Under the pieces are notes generated by a model that was not told where the DNA came from, searched no databases, and saw only the letters and a program-made list of their open reading frames with translations. A DNA stretch of 64,000 nt, from the NCBI GenBank assembly GCA_021296265.1, contig JAGWAT010000002.1, positions 72,796 through 136,795 of the forward strand, given 5' to 3'. Positions within the stretch are counted from its first letter, which is position 1. Every line of letters starts with the position of its first letter. Origin of the DNA: Alphaproteobacteria bacterium (GTDB lineage Bacteria; Pseudomonadota; Alphaproteobacteria; TMED109). Positions 9,470-17,823 of the stretch are shown in pieces. The position numbers and the translations under genes were made by a program.

Positions 9470-9788
9470 CGGCAACCTCCCTGGTTCCGCGGATAGGCTG
9501 GTGCACCGTGACCAGCTTCGTGCCGTCGGGGAACGTGGCCTCGACCTGGATCTCGGGGATCATGTCGGCCACCCCTTCCATGACCTGATCGCGGCGCAGG
9601 ACGCCCGTGCCGTCGCGCATCAGATCGGCAACCGACGCCCCGTCCCGCGCCCCCTCCACGATGTAGTCGGTGATCAGGGCGACCGCCTCGGGATAGTTCA
9701 GCCGGACGCCGCGCTCGAACCGGCGGCGCGCCACGAGGGCCGCCATCGCGACAAGCAACTTGTCCTTTTCCCGCGGTGAAAGGTTCAT
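9456..9788 (-). CDS. ureA: Urease subunit gamma UreA
   Basis: A 110-residue gamma subunit, [20 protein letters not shown], with [10 protein letters not shown] and [13 protein letters not shown], all typical. It is unfused to UreB, as in most proteobacteria. The tail REVADDSR extends past the usual end and overlaps ureB. AGGAGA lies upstream of the ATG. Confidence 0.97.
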   Translation of the reverse strand: MNLSPREKDKLLVAMAALVARRRFERGVRLNYPEAVALITDYIVEGARDGASVADLMRDGTGVLRRDQVMEGVADMIPEIQVEATFPDGTKLVTVHQPIRGTREVADDSR

Positions 9789-9803
9789 GCGTGTTCTCCT
9801 GGA

Positions 9804-10664
9804 TCAGACGTGCCAGAGCCGGGGCAGGGCCGCGGCAAGGCCCGCGGCCTCGGCGCGGAACCCAGCCCAGAAGGCCGCGAACGCGGTGCGGACGGCGTCG
9901 CCGCGTTCCGCGAGCCAGCGTACGACCAGCACACCGTTCACGACCGTGGCCCCGGCCCGCACACCCGGCGGCAGGTCGGCGAGCAACTGCCGGGCCAGCG
10001 GCTGCCGGGCGCTGGCGTCGTCCGCAGCGTAGACGGCGCAGGCAACGGCCCGGGCCCCGCCGAAGCCGGCCGGGTGATCGAGGACGGCCGGCAGGTCGTC
10101 CTCGACATGGAGCGCATCCGCCCAGGCGAGGTCGCCATTCCGGCGGACCTCCCATGCCTCACGGACCAGGCCCCGCGTCATCCGTTCGCCCGACGCAATC
10201 CGTCCCAGCACCAGGAACTCGCCGGCCAGAACGCGGGCCCCGGCTGCTTGCCCGATGCGGACCCGCCGTCGCAGCCGCGCCCGGTCGAACAGGATGGTCT
10301 CCTGGGGCAGCCACTCGAGCCACGTCCCTGCGGCGGCCTGCAGGCGGATGTCGATCCGGCAGTCCGCGCCGCTCGATCGGTAGACCTTTTCCGCCGCCTG
10401 CGCGGCCACGACCGCGGCCGCTCCGTCGTCGACGGACACCGAGACGTCGATCCGGTCGCCGCCAACGAGGCCGCCCGACGTGGTCACGAGCGCCGCCAGC
10501 GGCGGCTCGGCGACGGGCTGGGCCGGGAACAGGACGCGCATCGGGTCCCGCTGGTACAGGTGGCGCAGGGGCGCAGGGCCGGCACCTGCGAAGCCGACCT
10601 CGGCCACGCCGTGGACGCCGCCGCCGGATCGCGGCGTGTCAGACGGTGAGGCGACGGCGGACAT
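9804..10664 (-). CDS. ureD: Urease accessory protein UreD
   Basis: A 286-residue UreD/UreH beta-helix scaffold protein that binds apo-urease and recruits UreF and UreG. Landmarks are the LVTTSGGLVGGDRIDVSVSV region, the AAEKVYRSSG segment and WLPQETILFDRARLRRR. The ATG at 10664 gives the expected length but lies inside the 3' end of urtE (26-base overlap). A start a few codons later would shorten the overlap. It joins the transporter half of the operon to the urease half. Confidence 0.93.
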   Translation of the reverse strand: MSAVASPSDTPRSGGGVHGVAEVGFAGAGPAPLRHLYQRDPMRVLFPAQPVAEPPLAALVTTSGGLVGGDRIDVSVSVDDGAAAVVAAQAAEKVYRSSGADCRIDIRLQAAAGTWLEWLPQETILFDRARLRRRVRIGQAAGARVLAGEFLVLGRIASGERMTRGLVREAWEVRRNGDLAWADALHVEDDLPAVLDHPAGFGGARAVACAVYAADDASARQPLARQLLADLPPGVRAGATVVNGVLVVRWLAERGDAVRTAFAAFWAGFRAEAAGLAAALPRLWHV

Positions 10665-11334
10665 CGTCCTCCACCATGTCTTCAGACGTGCCCGACAGCA
10701 CCACCTCGCCGCGCTCCATGACGACGAAGTCGTCGGCCAGATCACGCGCGAATTCGAAGTACTGCTCGACCAGGAGGATGGCCATATCCCCGCGTGCGGC
10801 CAGCGTCCGGATCACCCGCTCGATGTCCTTGATGATCGACGGCTGGATGCCTTCCGTCGGCTCGTCGAGCACGAGCAGCCGGGGCCGCATCACCAGCGCG
10901 CGGGCGATCGCCAGCTGCTGTTGCTGGCCGCCGGACAAGTCGCCGCCGCGGCGGCCGAGCATGTCCCGCAGGACGGGGAAGAGATGGAAGATCTCGTCCG
11001 GGAGCGTGCGGGTCGGCCGGGGCAGCGAGGCGTACCCGGTGTAGAGGTTCTCGCGGACGCTGAGCAACGGGAAGATCTCCCGCCCCTGGGGTACGTAGGC
11101 GATCCCGCGCGCGGCGCGCTGATACGCGGCCAGCGACGTGATGTCGGCGTCCTCCCACACGATGCGTCCGGCACTCACCATCTGCTGGCCGACAATGGCC
11201 CGGAGCAGCGTGGTCTTGCCCACGCCGTTCCGCCCCATCACGCAGGTGACCCGGCCCGGTGCCGCGCTCAGGCTGACCCGGCGCAACGCCCGGCTCGCCC
11301 CGTAGTGGAGATCGATGGACTCGACCTGCAGCAT
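10639..11334 (-). CDS. urtE: Urea ABC transporter ATP-binding subunit UrtE
   Basis: A 231-residue ABC ATPase of the LivF type. Walker A is GRNGVGKTT, the Q-loop region is AYVPQGREIFP, the signature is LSGGQQQQ, and Walker B is LLVLDEPTEGIQP. The EPTEGIQPSII wording is characteristic of UrtE. It pairs with UrtD to drive urea uptake through UrtB/UrtC. It lies two bases after urtD. Confidence 0.96.
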   Translation of the reverse strand: MLQVESIDLHYGASRALRRVSLSAAPGRVTCVMGRNGVGKTTLLRAIVGQQMVSAGRIVWEDADITSLAAYQRAARGIAYVPQGREIFPLLSVRENLYTGYASLPRPTRTLPDEIFHLFPVLRDMLGRRGGDLSGGQQQQLAIARALVMRPRLLVLDEPTEGIQPSIIKDIERVIRTLAARGDMAILLVEQYFEFARDLADDFVVMERGEVVLSGTSEDMVEDDVRRRLTV

Positions 11335-11336
11335 GG

Positions 11337-12110
11337 CTAGCGCCCCAGGTACACCTCGACGACGCGCGCATCGTTCTGCACGGCGTCGAGGGTCCCCTCG
11401 GCCAGGACCGCGCCCTCATGCAGCACGGTGACCCGGCAGTCCAGCCCCCGCACGAACGCCATATCGTGCTCCACCACGACCACCGAACGCGTACCCGCGA
11501 TGCGGGTCAGCAGCGCCGCGGTCTGCTCGGTCTCCTCGTCGGTCATGCCGGCCGCCGGCTCGTCGACGAGCAGCAGCTCGGGGTCCTGCATGAGCAGCAT
11601 GCCGATCTCGAGCCATTGCTTCTGGCCGTGGGACAGGTCGCCGGCGCGGCGCTTCTGGTGGGGGGCCAGGGCGGTGGTCTCGAGCACTTGCTCGATCCGG
11701 TCGCGTGAACCGGCCCGGAGGCGGGCGAAGAGGCTGCCGAGCACGCCGCGGTTTCCCGCGAGGGCGAGCTCCAGGTTGTCGAAAACGGTGTGTTCCTCGA
11801 ACACGGTGGGTTTCTGGAACTTCCGGCCGATTCCGAGGTTGGCGATCGCCGCCTCATCCAGCTGCGTGAGGTCGGTACCGCCGTTGAACTCCACGCGGCC
11901 GCGGTCCGGACGGGTCTTGCCCGTGACCACATCCATCATGGTCGTCTTCCCCGCTCCATTCGGGCCGATGACGGCCCGGAGCTCGCCCACCTCCACGTAG
12001 AAGCTGAGATCGTTCAGCGCCTTGAAACCGTCAAAGGACACGGATACCCCGTCCAGGTACAGGATGGTGTCGTGCAGCTCCGGCCGGGCCTGCACGGAAC
12101 CTACGTTCAT
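11337..12110 (-). CDS. urtD: Urea ABC transporter ATP-binding subunit UrtD
   Basis: A 257-residue LivG-type ABC ATPase. It has Walker A GPNGAGKTT, the signature LSHGQKQWLEIGMLL (a diagnostic UrtD variant in place of LSGGQ), Walker B LLLVDEPAAGM and the switch VVVEHDMAFV. The ATG at 12110 overlaps the urtC stop in an ATGA; upstream in-frame residues are urtC shadow. It works with UrtE as the ATPase pair. Confidence 0.96.
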   Translation of the reverse strand: MNVGSVQARPELHDTILYLDGVSVSFDGFKALNDLSFYVEVGELRAVIGPNGAGKTTMMDVVTGKTRPDRGRVEFNGGTDLTQLDEAAIANLGIGRKFQKPTVFEEHTVFDNLELALAGNRGVLGSLFARLRAGSRDRIEQVLETTALAPHQKRRAGDLSHGQKQWLEIGMLLMQDPELLLVDEPAAGMTDEETEQTAALLTRIAGTRSVVVVEHDMAFVRGLDCRVTVLHEGAVLAEGTLDAVQNDARVVEVYLGR

Positions 12111-13252
12111 GGGGCCGGCTCGGGGGACTGTCGCCGGCCCGGCCGGTGCCTCGCCCCCGCCCGGTTGAAAACCGGCACCGTCCCGACGATCCCCTTCGGC
12201 AGGAACAGGGTGACGGCGATGAACAGCGCCCCCAGGACGAACAGCCACATGTCAGGCAGGACGCCGGTGAAGACCGTCTTCGCGTAGTTGACGAGGATCG
12301 CGCCGAGCACGGCACCGTACAGGGAGCCGCGGCCGCCGACCGCAACCCAGACCACGATCTCGATCGACGCTGCCGGGGCGAACTCGGACGGGTTGATGAT
12401 GCCGACCTGCGGCACGTAGAGCGCCCCCGCCAGCCCGGCCAGCATGGCCGAGAGCACGAAGACGAAGAGCTTGTAGTGCTCGACCCGGTAACCGAGGAAC
12501 CGGACGCGGGCTTCGGCGTCGCGCACGGCGACCAGCACCCTGCCGGCCCGGCTGCGGACGACGAAGCGGCACAGCAGGTACGCGGCCGCGACCGCGACGG
12601 CACTCGCGCAGAAGAGCGCGACGCGCGTGCCGTCGGCCTGCAGGCTGAAGCCCAGCAGGTTCTTGAAGTCGGTGAGCCCGTTGTTGCCGCCAAATCCCAT
12701 GTCGTTGCGGAAGAACGCGAGCATCAGCGCAAACGTCATGGCCTGGGTGATGATCGAGAGATAGACGCCGGTCACCCGCGAGCGGAACGCGAACCAGCCG
12801 AAGACCAGCGCCAGCGCCCCCGGCACCAGCAGGGCCATGACCATCGCGAACGGGAACCAGTCGAATCCTTGCCAGTACCAGGGCAGTTCCTTCCAATCGA
12901 GGAACACCATGAAATCCGGCAGGACCGGGTGCCCGTAAACCCCTCGCTCGCCGATCTGGCGCATCATGTACATGCCCATGGCGTAGCCGCCGAGCGCGAA
13001 GAACGCGCCGTGGCCGAGGCTGAGCACGCCAGCGTATCCCCAGATCAGGTCGACGCTCAGGGCCAGCAACGCGAACGTCAGGTACTTGCCCATCAGGCTG
13101 ACGACATACGTGGGTACGTGCAGGGCGGAATCCGCAGGCAGCAGCAGGTTCGAAACCGGCACCACCACTGCCGCCGCGAGCAGCACGGCCAGCAGGATCT
13201 GGCCGCCCCGGTTGCCGGCGAGAAGATCCACGAGTACCGACCTGACCGGCAT
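12107..13252 (-). CDS. urtC: Urea ABC transporter permease UrtC
   Basis: A 381-residue LivM-type permease with roughly ten membrane segments. It contains the family motif DLIWGYAGVLSLGHGAFFALGGYAMGMYM and a large insert (VLPDFMVFLDWKELPWYWQGF) typical of UrtC. The Arg-rich C-terminal tail is cytosolic. It forms the membrane channel with UrtB and sits between urtB (three-base gap) and urtD (four-base overlap). Confidence 0.96.
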   Translation of the reverse strand: MPVRSVLVDLLAGNRGGQILLAVLLAAAVVVPVSNLLLPADSALHVPTYVVSLMGKYLTFALLALSVDLIWGYAGVLSLGHGAFFALGGYAMGMYMMRQIGERGVYGHPVLPDFMVFLDWKELPWYWQGFDWFPFAMVMALLVPGALALVFGWFAFRSRVTGVYLSIITQAMTFALMLAFFRNDMGFGGNNGLTDFKNLLGFSLQADGTRVALFCASAVAVAAAYLLCRFVVRSRAGRVLVAVRDAEARVRFLGYRVEHYKLFVFVLSAMLAGLAGALYVPQVGIINPSEFAPAASIEIVVWVAVGGRGSLYGAVLGAILVNYAKTVFTGVLPDMWLFVLGALFIAVTLFLPKGIVGTVPVFNRAGARHRPGRRQSPEPAP

Positions 13253-13255
13253 GGC

Positions 13256-14902
13256 TCAGCTCTCCACTGCTCGGCCCTTGAGGGCGAACAGGCCGCGCGG
13301 TCGCTTCTGGATGAACAGGATGATGGCCACCAACACCAGGATCTTGGCGAGCACCGCACCGGCAAACGGTTCCAGGAACTTGTTGATGACCCCGAGGCTC
13401 ATGGCGCCGACCAGAGTCCCCCAGAGATTGCCGACCCCGCCGAAGACCACCACCATGAAACTGTCCACGATGTAGGCCTGTCCGAGATTGGGGCTCACGT
13501 TGTCGATCTGGCTGAGCGCGACCCCGGCCACCCCGGCGATGCCTGCACCCAGCCCGAAGGTGGCCGCATCCACCCAGCCGGTACGGATTCCCATGGACGA
13601 TGCCATCGACCGGTTCTGGGTCACCGCCCGCATGTACAGCCCGAGCGCGGTCCGGCGCAGAACCAGCGCGATGGCACCGACCACCAGCAGGCTGAAGACG
13701 ATGATGGCGACCCGGTTGTAGGGCAGCACCAGGCCCGTCGCGGTCTCGAACGCCCCGCTCAGCCATGAGGGACTCGAGACCTCGCGATTGGTCGGTCCGA
13801 ATACCGTCCGGACCAGCTGCTGCAGGATCAGGCTCAAGCCCCAGGTGGCGAGCAGGGTCTCGAACGGCCGCCCGTAGAGCCAGCGGATGACGCCGCGCTC
13901 GATCGCGACGCCGGCGGCGCCTGCGACCAGAAAGGCGGCCGGCACGGCCACCGCCAGGGAATAGTCGAGACCGCCCGGGGCGAAGTCGCGGAAGATGTCC
14001 TGGACCACGAAGGTCGTGTAGGCGCCGAGCATCACCAGCTCGCCATGGGCCATGTTGATCACGCCCATCACCCCGAAAGTAATGGCCAGCCCAACCGCGG
14101 CCAGCAGCAGGACCGAACCCAGACTAAGCCCCTGGAAGATGGTGCCCAGCAGGTTCCAGAAAGCGAGGTCGCGCTCGACGGCCTCCAGCGCCGCCGCCGC
14201 CGCCGCCCGCACCTCAGCGTCCGCCTCGCCTTCCTGGCTGAGACTCGCCAGCAGCGACCGGACTTCCGGGAGCGCCGAGTCGGAAAGGCGTTCCACGGCA
14301 GCCAGCCGGACGTCCGGCGGGAATTCCGGATTGCTCTCGATGGCCGCCTTGGCGAGCGTCAGCTGATCGAGAAGTTTCGCGTCTTCTTCCCGGGCGATCG
14401 CCTGCTCCACCGTCGCCAGCGCGCCCGCGTCCCGGGCCGCGAACACCGCCGCCGCGGCCTGCGCCCGCTGGCCCGGATCGCTCGAGAGCAGCGTCAGGCC
14501 TCCGAGCGCGGCCCTGATCACGCCTCGCAGGCGATTGTTGACCTTTACCTTCTTGAGTTCTTTTTTCTTGGCATCACCGAGCGCCGTGCCGTCCACGGCG
14601 TCGGTCAGCGCATACACCTTGCCGGTCTTGTCGCCGATGACGATGGACCCGTCGGCCTTGCGGACGAACAGCTGGCCCTTCGCCATGGCCTCGAGAACCG
14701 GGATCGCCCTCGGGTGTCCGGTCGCCGCCAGAACCTCGACGCCGACCGCACGCTCCTTGTAGCTCTTGGCCGCCAATCCCTGGAGTGCTTCTTCCAGGGT
14801 TGCCGCCTGGCTCGCCGGAGCACCGCCGGCGACGGCGGCGAGAAACGCCATGCACGACAGCAGGGCAGCCAGGGCCGGCAGGGCGAAACCGCGTGTCGAC
14901 AT
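13256..14902 (-). CDS. urtB: Urea ABC transporter permease UrtB
   Basis: A 548-residue protein with a signal peptide (about residues 1-33) and a long extracytoplasmic region of HEAT-like helices (about 35-250). The LivH-type permease domain follows, containing the characteristic GVMGVINMAHGELVMLGAY. This two-part layout is the usual UrtB architecture and distinguishes it from LivH. It starts with ATG, about 120 bases after the urtA stop; that gap holds a strong hairpin. Confidence 0.96.
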   Translation of the reverse strand: MSTRGFALPALAALLSCMAFLAAVAGGAPASQAATLEEALQGLAAKSYKERAVGVEVLAATGHPRAIPVLEAMAKGQLFVRKADGSIVIGDKTGKVYALTDAVDGTALGDAKKKELKKVKVNNRLRGVIRAALGGLTLLSSDPGQRAQAAAAVFAARDAGALATVEQAIAREEDAKLLDQLTLAKAAIESNPEFPPDVRLAAVERLSDSALPEVRSLLASLSQEGEADAEVRAAAAAALEAVERDLAFWNLLGTIFQGLSLGSVLLLAAVGLAITFGVMGVINMAHGELVMLGAYTTFVVQDIFRDFAPGGLDYSLAVAVPAAFLVAGAAGVAIERGVIRWLYGRPFETLLATWGLSLILQQLVRTVFGPTNREVSSPSWLSGAFETATGLVLPYNRVAIIVFSLLVVGAIALVLRRTALGLYMRAVTQNRSMASSMGIRTGWVDAATFGLGAGIAGVAGVALSQIDNVSPNLGQAYIVDSFMVVVFGGVGNLWGTLVGAMSLGVINKFLEPFAGAVLAKILVLVAIILFIQKRPRGLFALKGRAVES

Positions 14903-14983
14903 GGCGGCGGGTGTCCGGGCGTTGGAAACCGGCCAGCGGCCGGCGTGAGAGGGTGGAACAATAGCGCCCGTCCCGGTCAGGGC

Positions 14984-15001
14984 GGCAGGGGGTCCCCTGC
15001 C
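14984..15001. promoter_or_regulatory. Intercistronic hairpin between urtA and urtB
   Basis: A perfect inverted repeat GGCAGGGG/CCCCTGCC separated by two bases, in the 120-base gap after the urtA stop. No U-run follows, so it is more likely an mRNA-stabilising or partial-attenuation element. Such an element would let the binding protein be made in excess over the permeases. Confidence 0.4.
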
Positions 15002-15022
15002 ACCCCGGACCGGGTGCGCAGC

Positions 15023-16312
15023 CTACATGTCGACGGTACCGCCGAACTTCGGAGCCTCGCAGTTGCCGCAGACCCACGGGAAGGTCCAGTCGGCGATCAG
15101 CTTCGCGCTTTCGGGAATGAAGTCCGACCAGGCGTCACCCTTGACCACGCCCTCGGTTTCCCAGACCGTCTCGAACTGGCCGTCGGACTGGATCTCGCCG
15201 ATGAGCACGGGCTTCGACAGGTGATGGTTGGTGTTCATCACGGCGATTCCACCGGTCAGGTTCTTGAAGGTCTGGCCGTACATGGCCTGGCGGACGGCGT
15301 CGACCTCGACCGTGCCGGCCTGCTGCACCGCCTGCACCCACATGTTGAAGCCGATGTAGTGCGCTTCCATGGGGTCGTTCGTCACGCGGTCCTCGTCGCC
15401 GATGAACTCGTGCCACTGTTCGATGAAGACCTCGTTCTCGTCGGTCTCGACGCTCATGAAGTAGTTCCACGCCGCGAGGTGGCCGACGAGCGGCTCGGTG
15501 TCGAGACCGGCCAACTCCTCTTCGCCGACCGAGAAGGCGACGACCGGGATGTCCTCAGCCATGATGCCCTGGTTGGCCAGCTCCTTGTAGAAGGGAACGT
15601 TGGCGTCGCCGTTGATGGTCGAAACCACGGCCGTCCGCTTGCCCTCGGAGGCGAACTTCTTGACATCTCCCACGATCGTCTGCCAGTCGGCATGCCCGAA
15701 CGGGGTGTAGTTCTCAAGGATGTCCTCGTCCGAAATCCCCTTGGCGTTCAGGTAGGCGCGGAGGATCTTGTTGGTCGTGCGCGGGTACACGTAGTCGGTG
15801 CCCAGCAGCACGATCCGCTCGGCGCCGCCACCGTCCTCGCTGAGGAGATAGTCAACCGCGGGAATGGCCTGCTGGTTCGGGGCGGCACCGGTGTAGAACA
15901 CGTTCCGCGAACTCTCTTCCCCTTCGTACTGGACGGGGTAGAACAGCAGTCCGTTGAGTTCCTCGATCACCGGCAGTACCGACTTGCGCGATACCGACGT
16001 CCAATTGCCGAAGATGACGGCAACCTCATGCTGCTCGATCAGCTCGCGAGCCTTCTCGGCGAACAGGGGCCAATTCGATGCGGGGTCGACCACGACGGGC
16101 TCGAGCATCTTGCCGAGCAGGCCGCCCTTGCTGTTCTGCTCCTCGATAAGCATCAGCATCGTGTCCTTCAGCGTGGTTTCGCTAATGGCCATCGTGCCCG
16201 AAAGTGAATGCAGGACGCCGACCTTGATCGTGTCGGCCTGTGCCGTTCCGGCCAAAGCGGTCGACGCGGCCAATATGCCTGCGAAGACCAGGTGACGTTG
16301 GTTTCGAACCAT
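15023..16312 (-). CDS. urtA: Urea ABC transporter substrate-binding protein UrtA
   Basis: A 429-residue periplasmic binding protein. Its signal peptide is MVRNQRHLVFAGILAASTALAGTAQA, followed by DTIKVGVLHSLSGTMAISE. It has FGNWTSVSRKSVLPVIE and the C-terminal WVCGNCEAPKFGG typical of UrtA. It captures urea with high affinity and delivers it to UrtB/UrtC. The ATG at 16312 is supported by GGAGA upstream; longer in-frame versions lack a signal peptide. It is first in the operon, about 67 bases downstream of the predicted sigma-54 start site. Confidence 0.97.
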   Translation of the reverse strand: MVRNQRHLVFAGILAASTALAGTAQADTIKVGVLHSLSGTMAISETTLKDTMLMLIEEQNSKGGLLGKMLEPVVVDPASNWPLFAEKARELIEQHEVAVIFGNWTSVSRKSVLPVIEELNGLLFYPVQYEGEESSRNVFYTGAAPNQQAIPAVDYLLSEDGGGAERIVLLGTDYVYPRTTNKILRAYLNAKGISDEDILENYTPFGHADWQTIVGDVKKFASEGKRTAVVSTINGDANVPFYKELANQGIMAEDIPVVAFSVGEEELAGLDTEPLVGHLAAWNYFMSVETDENEVFIEQWHEFIGDEDRVTNDPMEAHYIGFNMWVQAVQQAGTVEVDAVRQAMYGQTFKNLTGGIAVMNTNHHLSKPVLIGEIQSDGQFETVWETEGVVKGDAWSDFIPESAKLIADWTFPWVCGNCEAPKFGGTVDM

Positions 16313-16390
16313 TGAATTTCTCCGTGAAGACAGGTGCGCACCCACCGTTGTCCGGGGCCGCTTCGCGGACTGCACCATGCCCTGCAGGAA

Positions 16391-16405
16391 GCAATTTCCA
16401 TGCCA
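16391..16405 (-). promoter_or_regulatory. Sigma-54 (RpoN) promoter of the urt-ure operon
   Basis: The minus strand reads TGGCATGGAAATTGC. It matches the -24/-12 consensus TGGCACG-N4-TTGC at all positions except C to T at the sixth, with correct GG-to-GC spacing. The predicted start site is near 16379, giving a leader of about 67 bases to the urtA ATG. Urea use genes are classic NtrC/RpoN targets. Confidence 0.75.
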
Positions 16406-16472
16406 ACTCAGCGGCGGGGCGGGCAACGGTTGCCTGAAGACAGCGGGTACAGGCGCTTACTGCTCGCACGAT

Positions 16473-16484
16473 TATTGATCAATA
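16473..16484. promoter_or_regulatory. Palindrome TATTGATCAATA, candidate activator site
   Basis: A perfect 12-bp AT-rich palindrome about 70-80 bases upstream of the sigma-54 promoter, a usual distance for an enhancer site. It does not match the NtrC consensus, so the binding protein is unknown. Confidence 0.35.
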
Positions 16485-16703
16485 TCTTCCACTACCTGCT
16501 CATTACGTCGCCATTGCCTGCCATTTGTGCAAGTACCGCTGGCCGGGGCACGTTCCGTGCAATGCCCGCTGCCCCGTGCAGTGCGTCCGGTCGGGCCCGG
16601 GAACGCGCTCCTCTGGAAACCCGGCCCCGACCGGGCTACAAAGCGCGCTGCTCGCTCCGGCGGGATCGCCGCCAGCCCCTAGCTCCAACGGGATGTAGCC
16701 TCA

Positions 16704-17387
16704 ATGGGATCCATGATCGCGGTTCGCGCCGCCGATGACACCAGCCTTCCCGTCTACCTCGCGGAGCCGACAGGAATCCGCCGGGGCTCGCTGGTGGTCA
16801 TTCAGGAAATCTTTGGCGTCAACCCGTACGTCCGCAGTGTCGCCGACCAGTTCGCCGAGGCCGGTTACGTGTGCTACGCCCCGGATCTCTTCCACCGGAT
16901 CGAGCCGGGCATCGAGCTCGGCTACGAGGCGTCCGACGTCGAGCGCGGGAGGGAACTCAAGACCCAGGCGGGCTGGGACCTCCCCGTCATGGACATTCAG
17001 ACCTGCGTGGCCACCCTGTTGATCAACTACAGGGTCGGCGTGATCGGCTTCTGCTACGGGGGGTCGCTGTCGTGGCTCAGTGCCTGCCGGGGCTACGGCA
17101 TGGAGGCGGCCGTCTGCTATTACGGCGGGCAGATCGCGGCCTTGCTCGACCAGCCGGCGAAGGTCCCCGTGCAGATGCATTTCGGAGACCGCGATGCGTC
17201 CATCCCACCGGCGGACGTCGAGAAGATCCGCGCATTCGCCACCGATGCCGACATTCACGTGTATGACGGCGATCATGGTTTCGCGTGTACCGCACGCGGC
17301 AGCTACCACCCCGCCTCGGCGGAAGCCGCCAATGCACGCACCCTCGCGTTCCTTGCCCAGCATGTAGCCCGGGAAGAAACGCAATGA
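16704..17387 (+). CDS. Dienelactone hydrolase family protein
   Basis: A 227-residue alpha/beta hydrolase. It has IQEIFGVNPYVRSVAD (conserved Glu and oxyanion region), the nucleophile elbow GFCYGG with the catalytic Cys of this family, FGDRDASIP (Asp) and DGDHGFAC (His). Family members open lactones such as dienelactone in chlorocatechol degradation, but most chromosomal copies have no known substrate. A second in-frame ATG three codons in is an alternative start. It is translationally coupled to the following FKBP gene by an ATGA overlap. Confidence 0.9.
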   Translation: MGSMIAVRAADDTSLPVYLAEPTGIRRGSLVVIQEIFGVNPYVRSVADQFAEAGYVCYAPDLFHRIEPGIELGYEASDVERGRELKTQAGWDLPVMDIQTCVATLLINYRVGVIGFCYGGSLSWLSACRGYGMEAAVCYYGGQIAALLDQPAKVPVQMHFGDRDASIPPADVEKIRAFATDADIHVYDGDHGFACTARGSYHPASAEAANARTLAFLAQHVAREETQ

Positions 17388-17821
17388 TGCGGACCGCGAT
17401 TGTCGCGGCCGTGATCTTGGCGCCCTGGTTCGCCCACGCCATCGAACCGCCCACGGAACTCGTCGTCGTCGAACTGAAGACCGGCGACGGCCGCGTCGCC
17501 GAGGCGGGCCGGGGTGTGAGCGTGCACTACACGGGATGGCTGTTCGACCCCGAGGCGGCGACCGGCGACCCCTGCCTGGCGCGGGGGCTGCAGTTCGACA
17601 GTTCCCGGAACCGTCAGCGGCCCTTCAACTTCCCGCTCGGCGAAGGTTTCGTCATTCCCGGCTGGGACGCCGGAGTCGTCGGCATGCGCGTCGGCGGACA
17701 ACGTTGCCTCGTCATCCCGCCCGACATGGCCTACGGGGAACACGGCGCGGCGCGCGGAGTGATCCCTCCGGACGCGACGCTGGTCTTCGAGGTTGAGGTG
17801 CTCTCCGTGGCCGATTTCTAG
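17384..17821 (+). CDS. FKBP-type peptidyl-prolyl cis-trans isomerase, exported
   Basis: A 145-residue protein with a signal peptide (MMRTAIVAAVILAPWFAHA) and one FKBP domain. VSVHYTGWLFD, FNFPLGEGFVIPGWDAGVVGMRVGGQR, PPDMAYG and IPPDATLVFEVEVLSV carry the conserved active-site aromatics. It should assist proline isomerisation of periplasmic proteins. Two adjacent ATG codons are possible starts; the first overlaps the upstream stop. Confidence 0.93.
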   Translation: MMRTAIVAAVILAPWFAHAIEPPTELVVVELKTGDGRVAEAGRGVSVHYTGWLFDPEAATGDPCLARGLQFDSSRNRQRPFNFPLGEGFVIPGWDAGVVGMRVGGQRCLVIPPDMAYGEHGAARGVIPPDATLVFEVEVLSVADF

Positions 17822-17823
17822 CC

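Larger units (their letters stand above)
16313..16703. other. Divergent intergenic region upstream of the urt-ure operon
   Basis: About 390 bases between urtA and the dienelactone hydrolase gene. It contains a sigma-54 promoter and an AT-rich palindrome upstream of it, each listed separately, and a GCACG-TTC-CGTGC dyad at 16548-16560. I see no coding sequence. Confidence 0.6.

Noticed and set aside
7073..9496. 807-codon plus-strand ORF antisense to ureC/ureB/ureE
   Set aside because: Its translation is Arg/Gly/Pro/His-rich with no motif, while the minus strand encodes complete urease subunits. It is a high-GC shadow frame.
12146..13768. 540-codon plus-strand ORF across urtB/urtC
   Set aside because: Composition (Glu/Gln/His/Arg-rich, no hydrophobic core) and exact antisense placement over two clear permeases mark it as a shadow.
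14045..16207. 720-codon plus-strand ORF across urtA/urtB
   Set aside because: Antisense shadow of genuine urtA and urtB; no recognisable domain.
16548..16560. GCACG-TTC-CGTGC dyad as an NtrC site for urtA
   Set aside because: Half-sites are spaced by five bases instead of the seven of the NtrC consensus and it lies far upstream, so I did not call it as a site.
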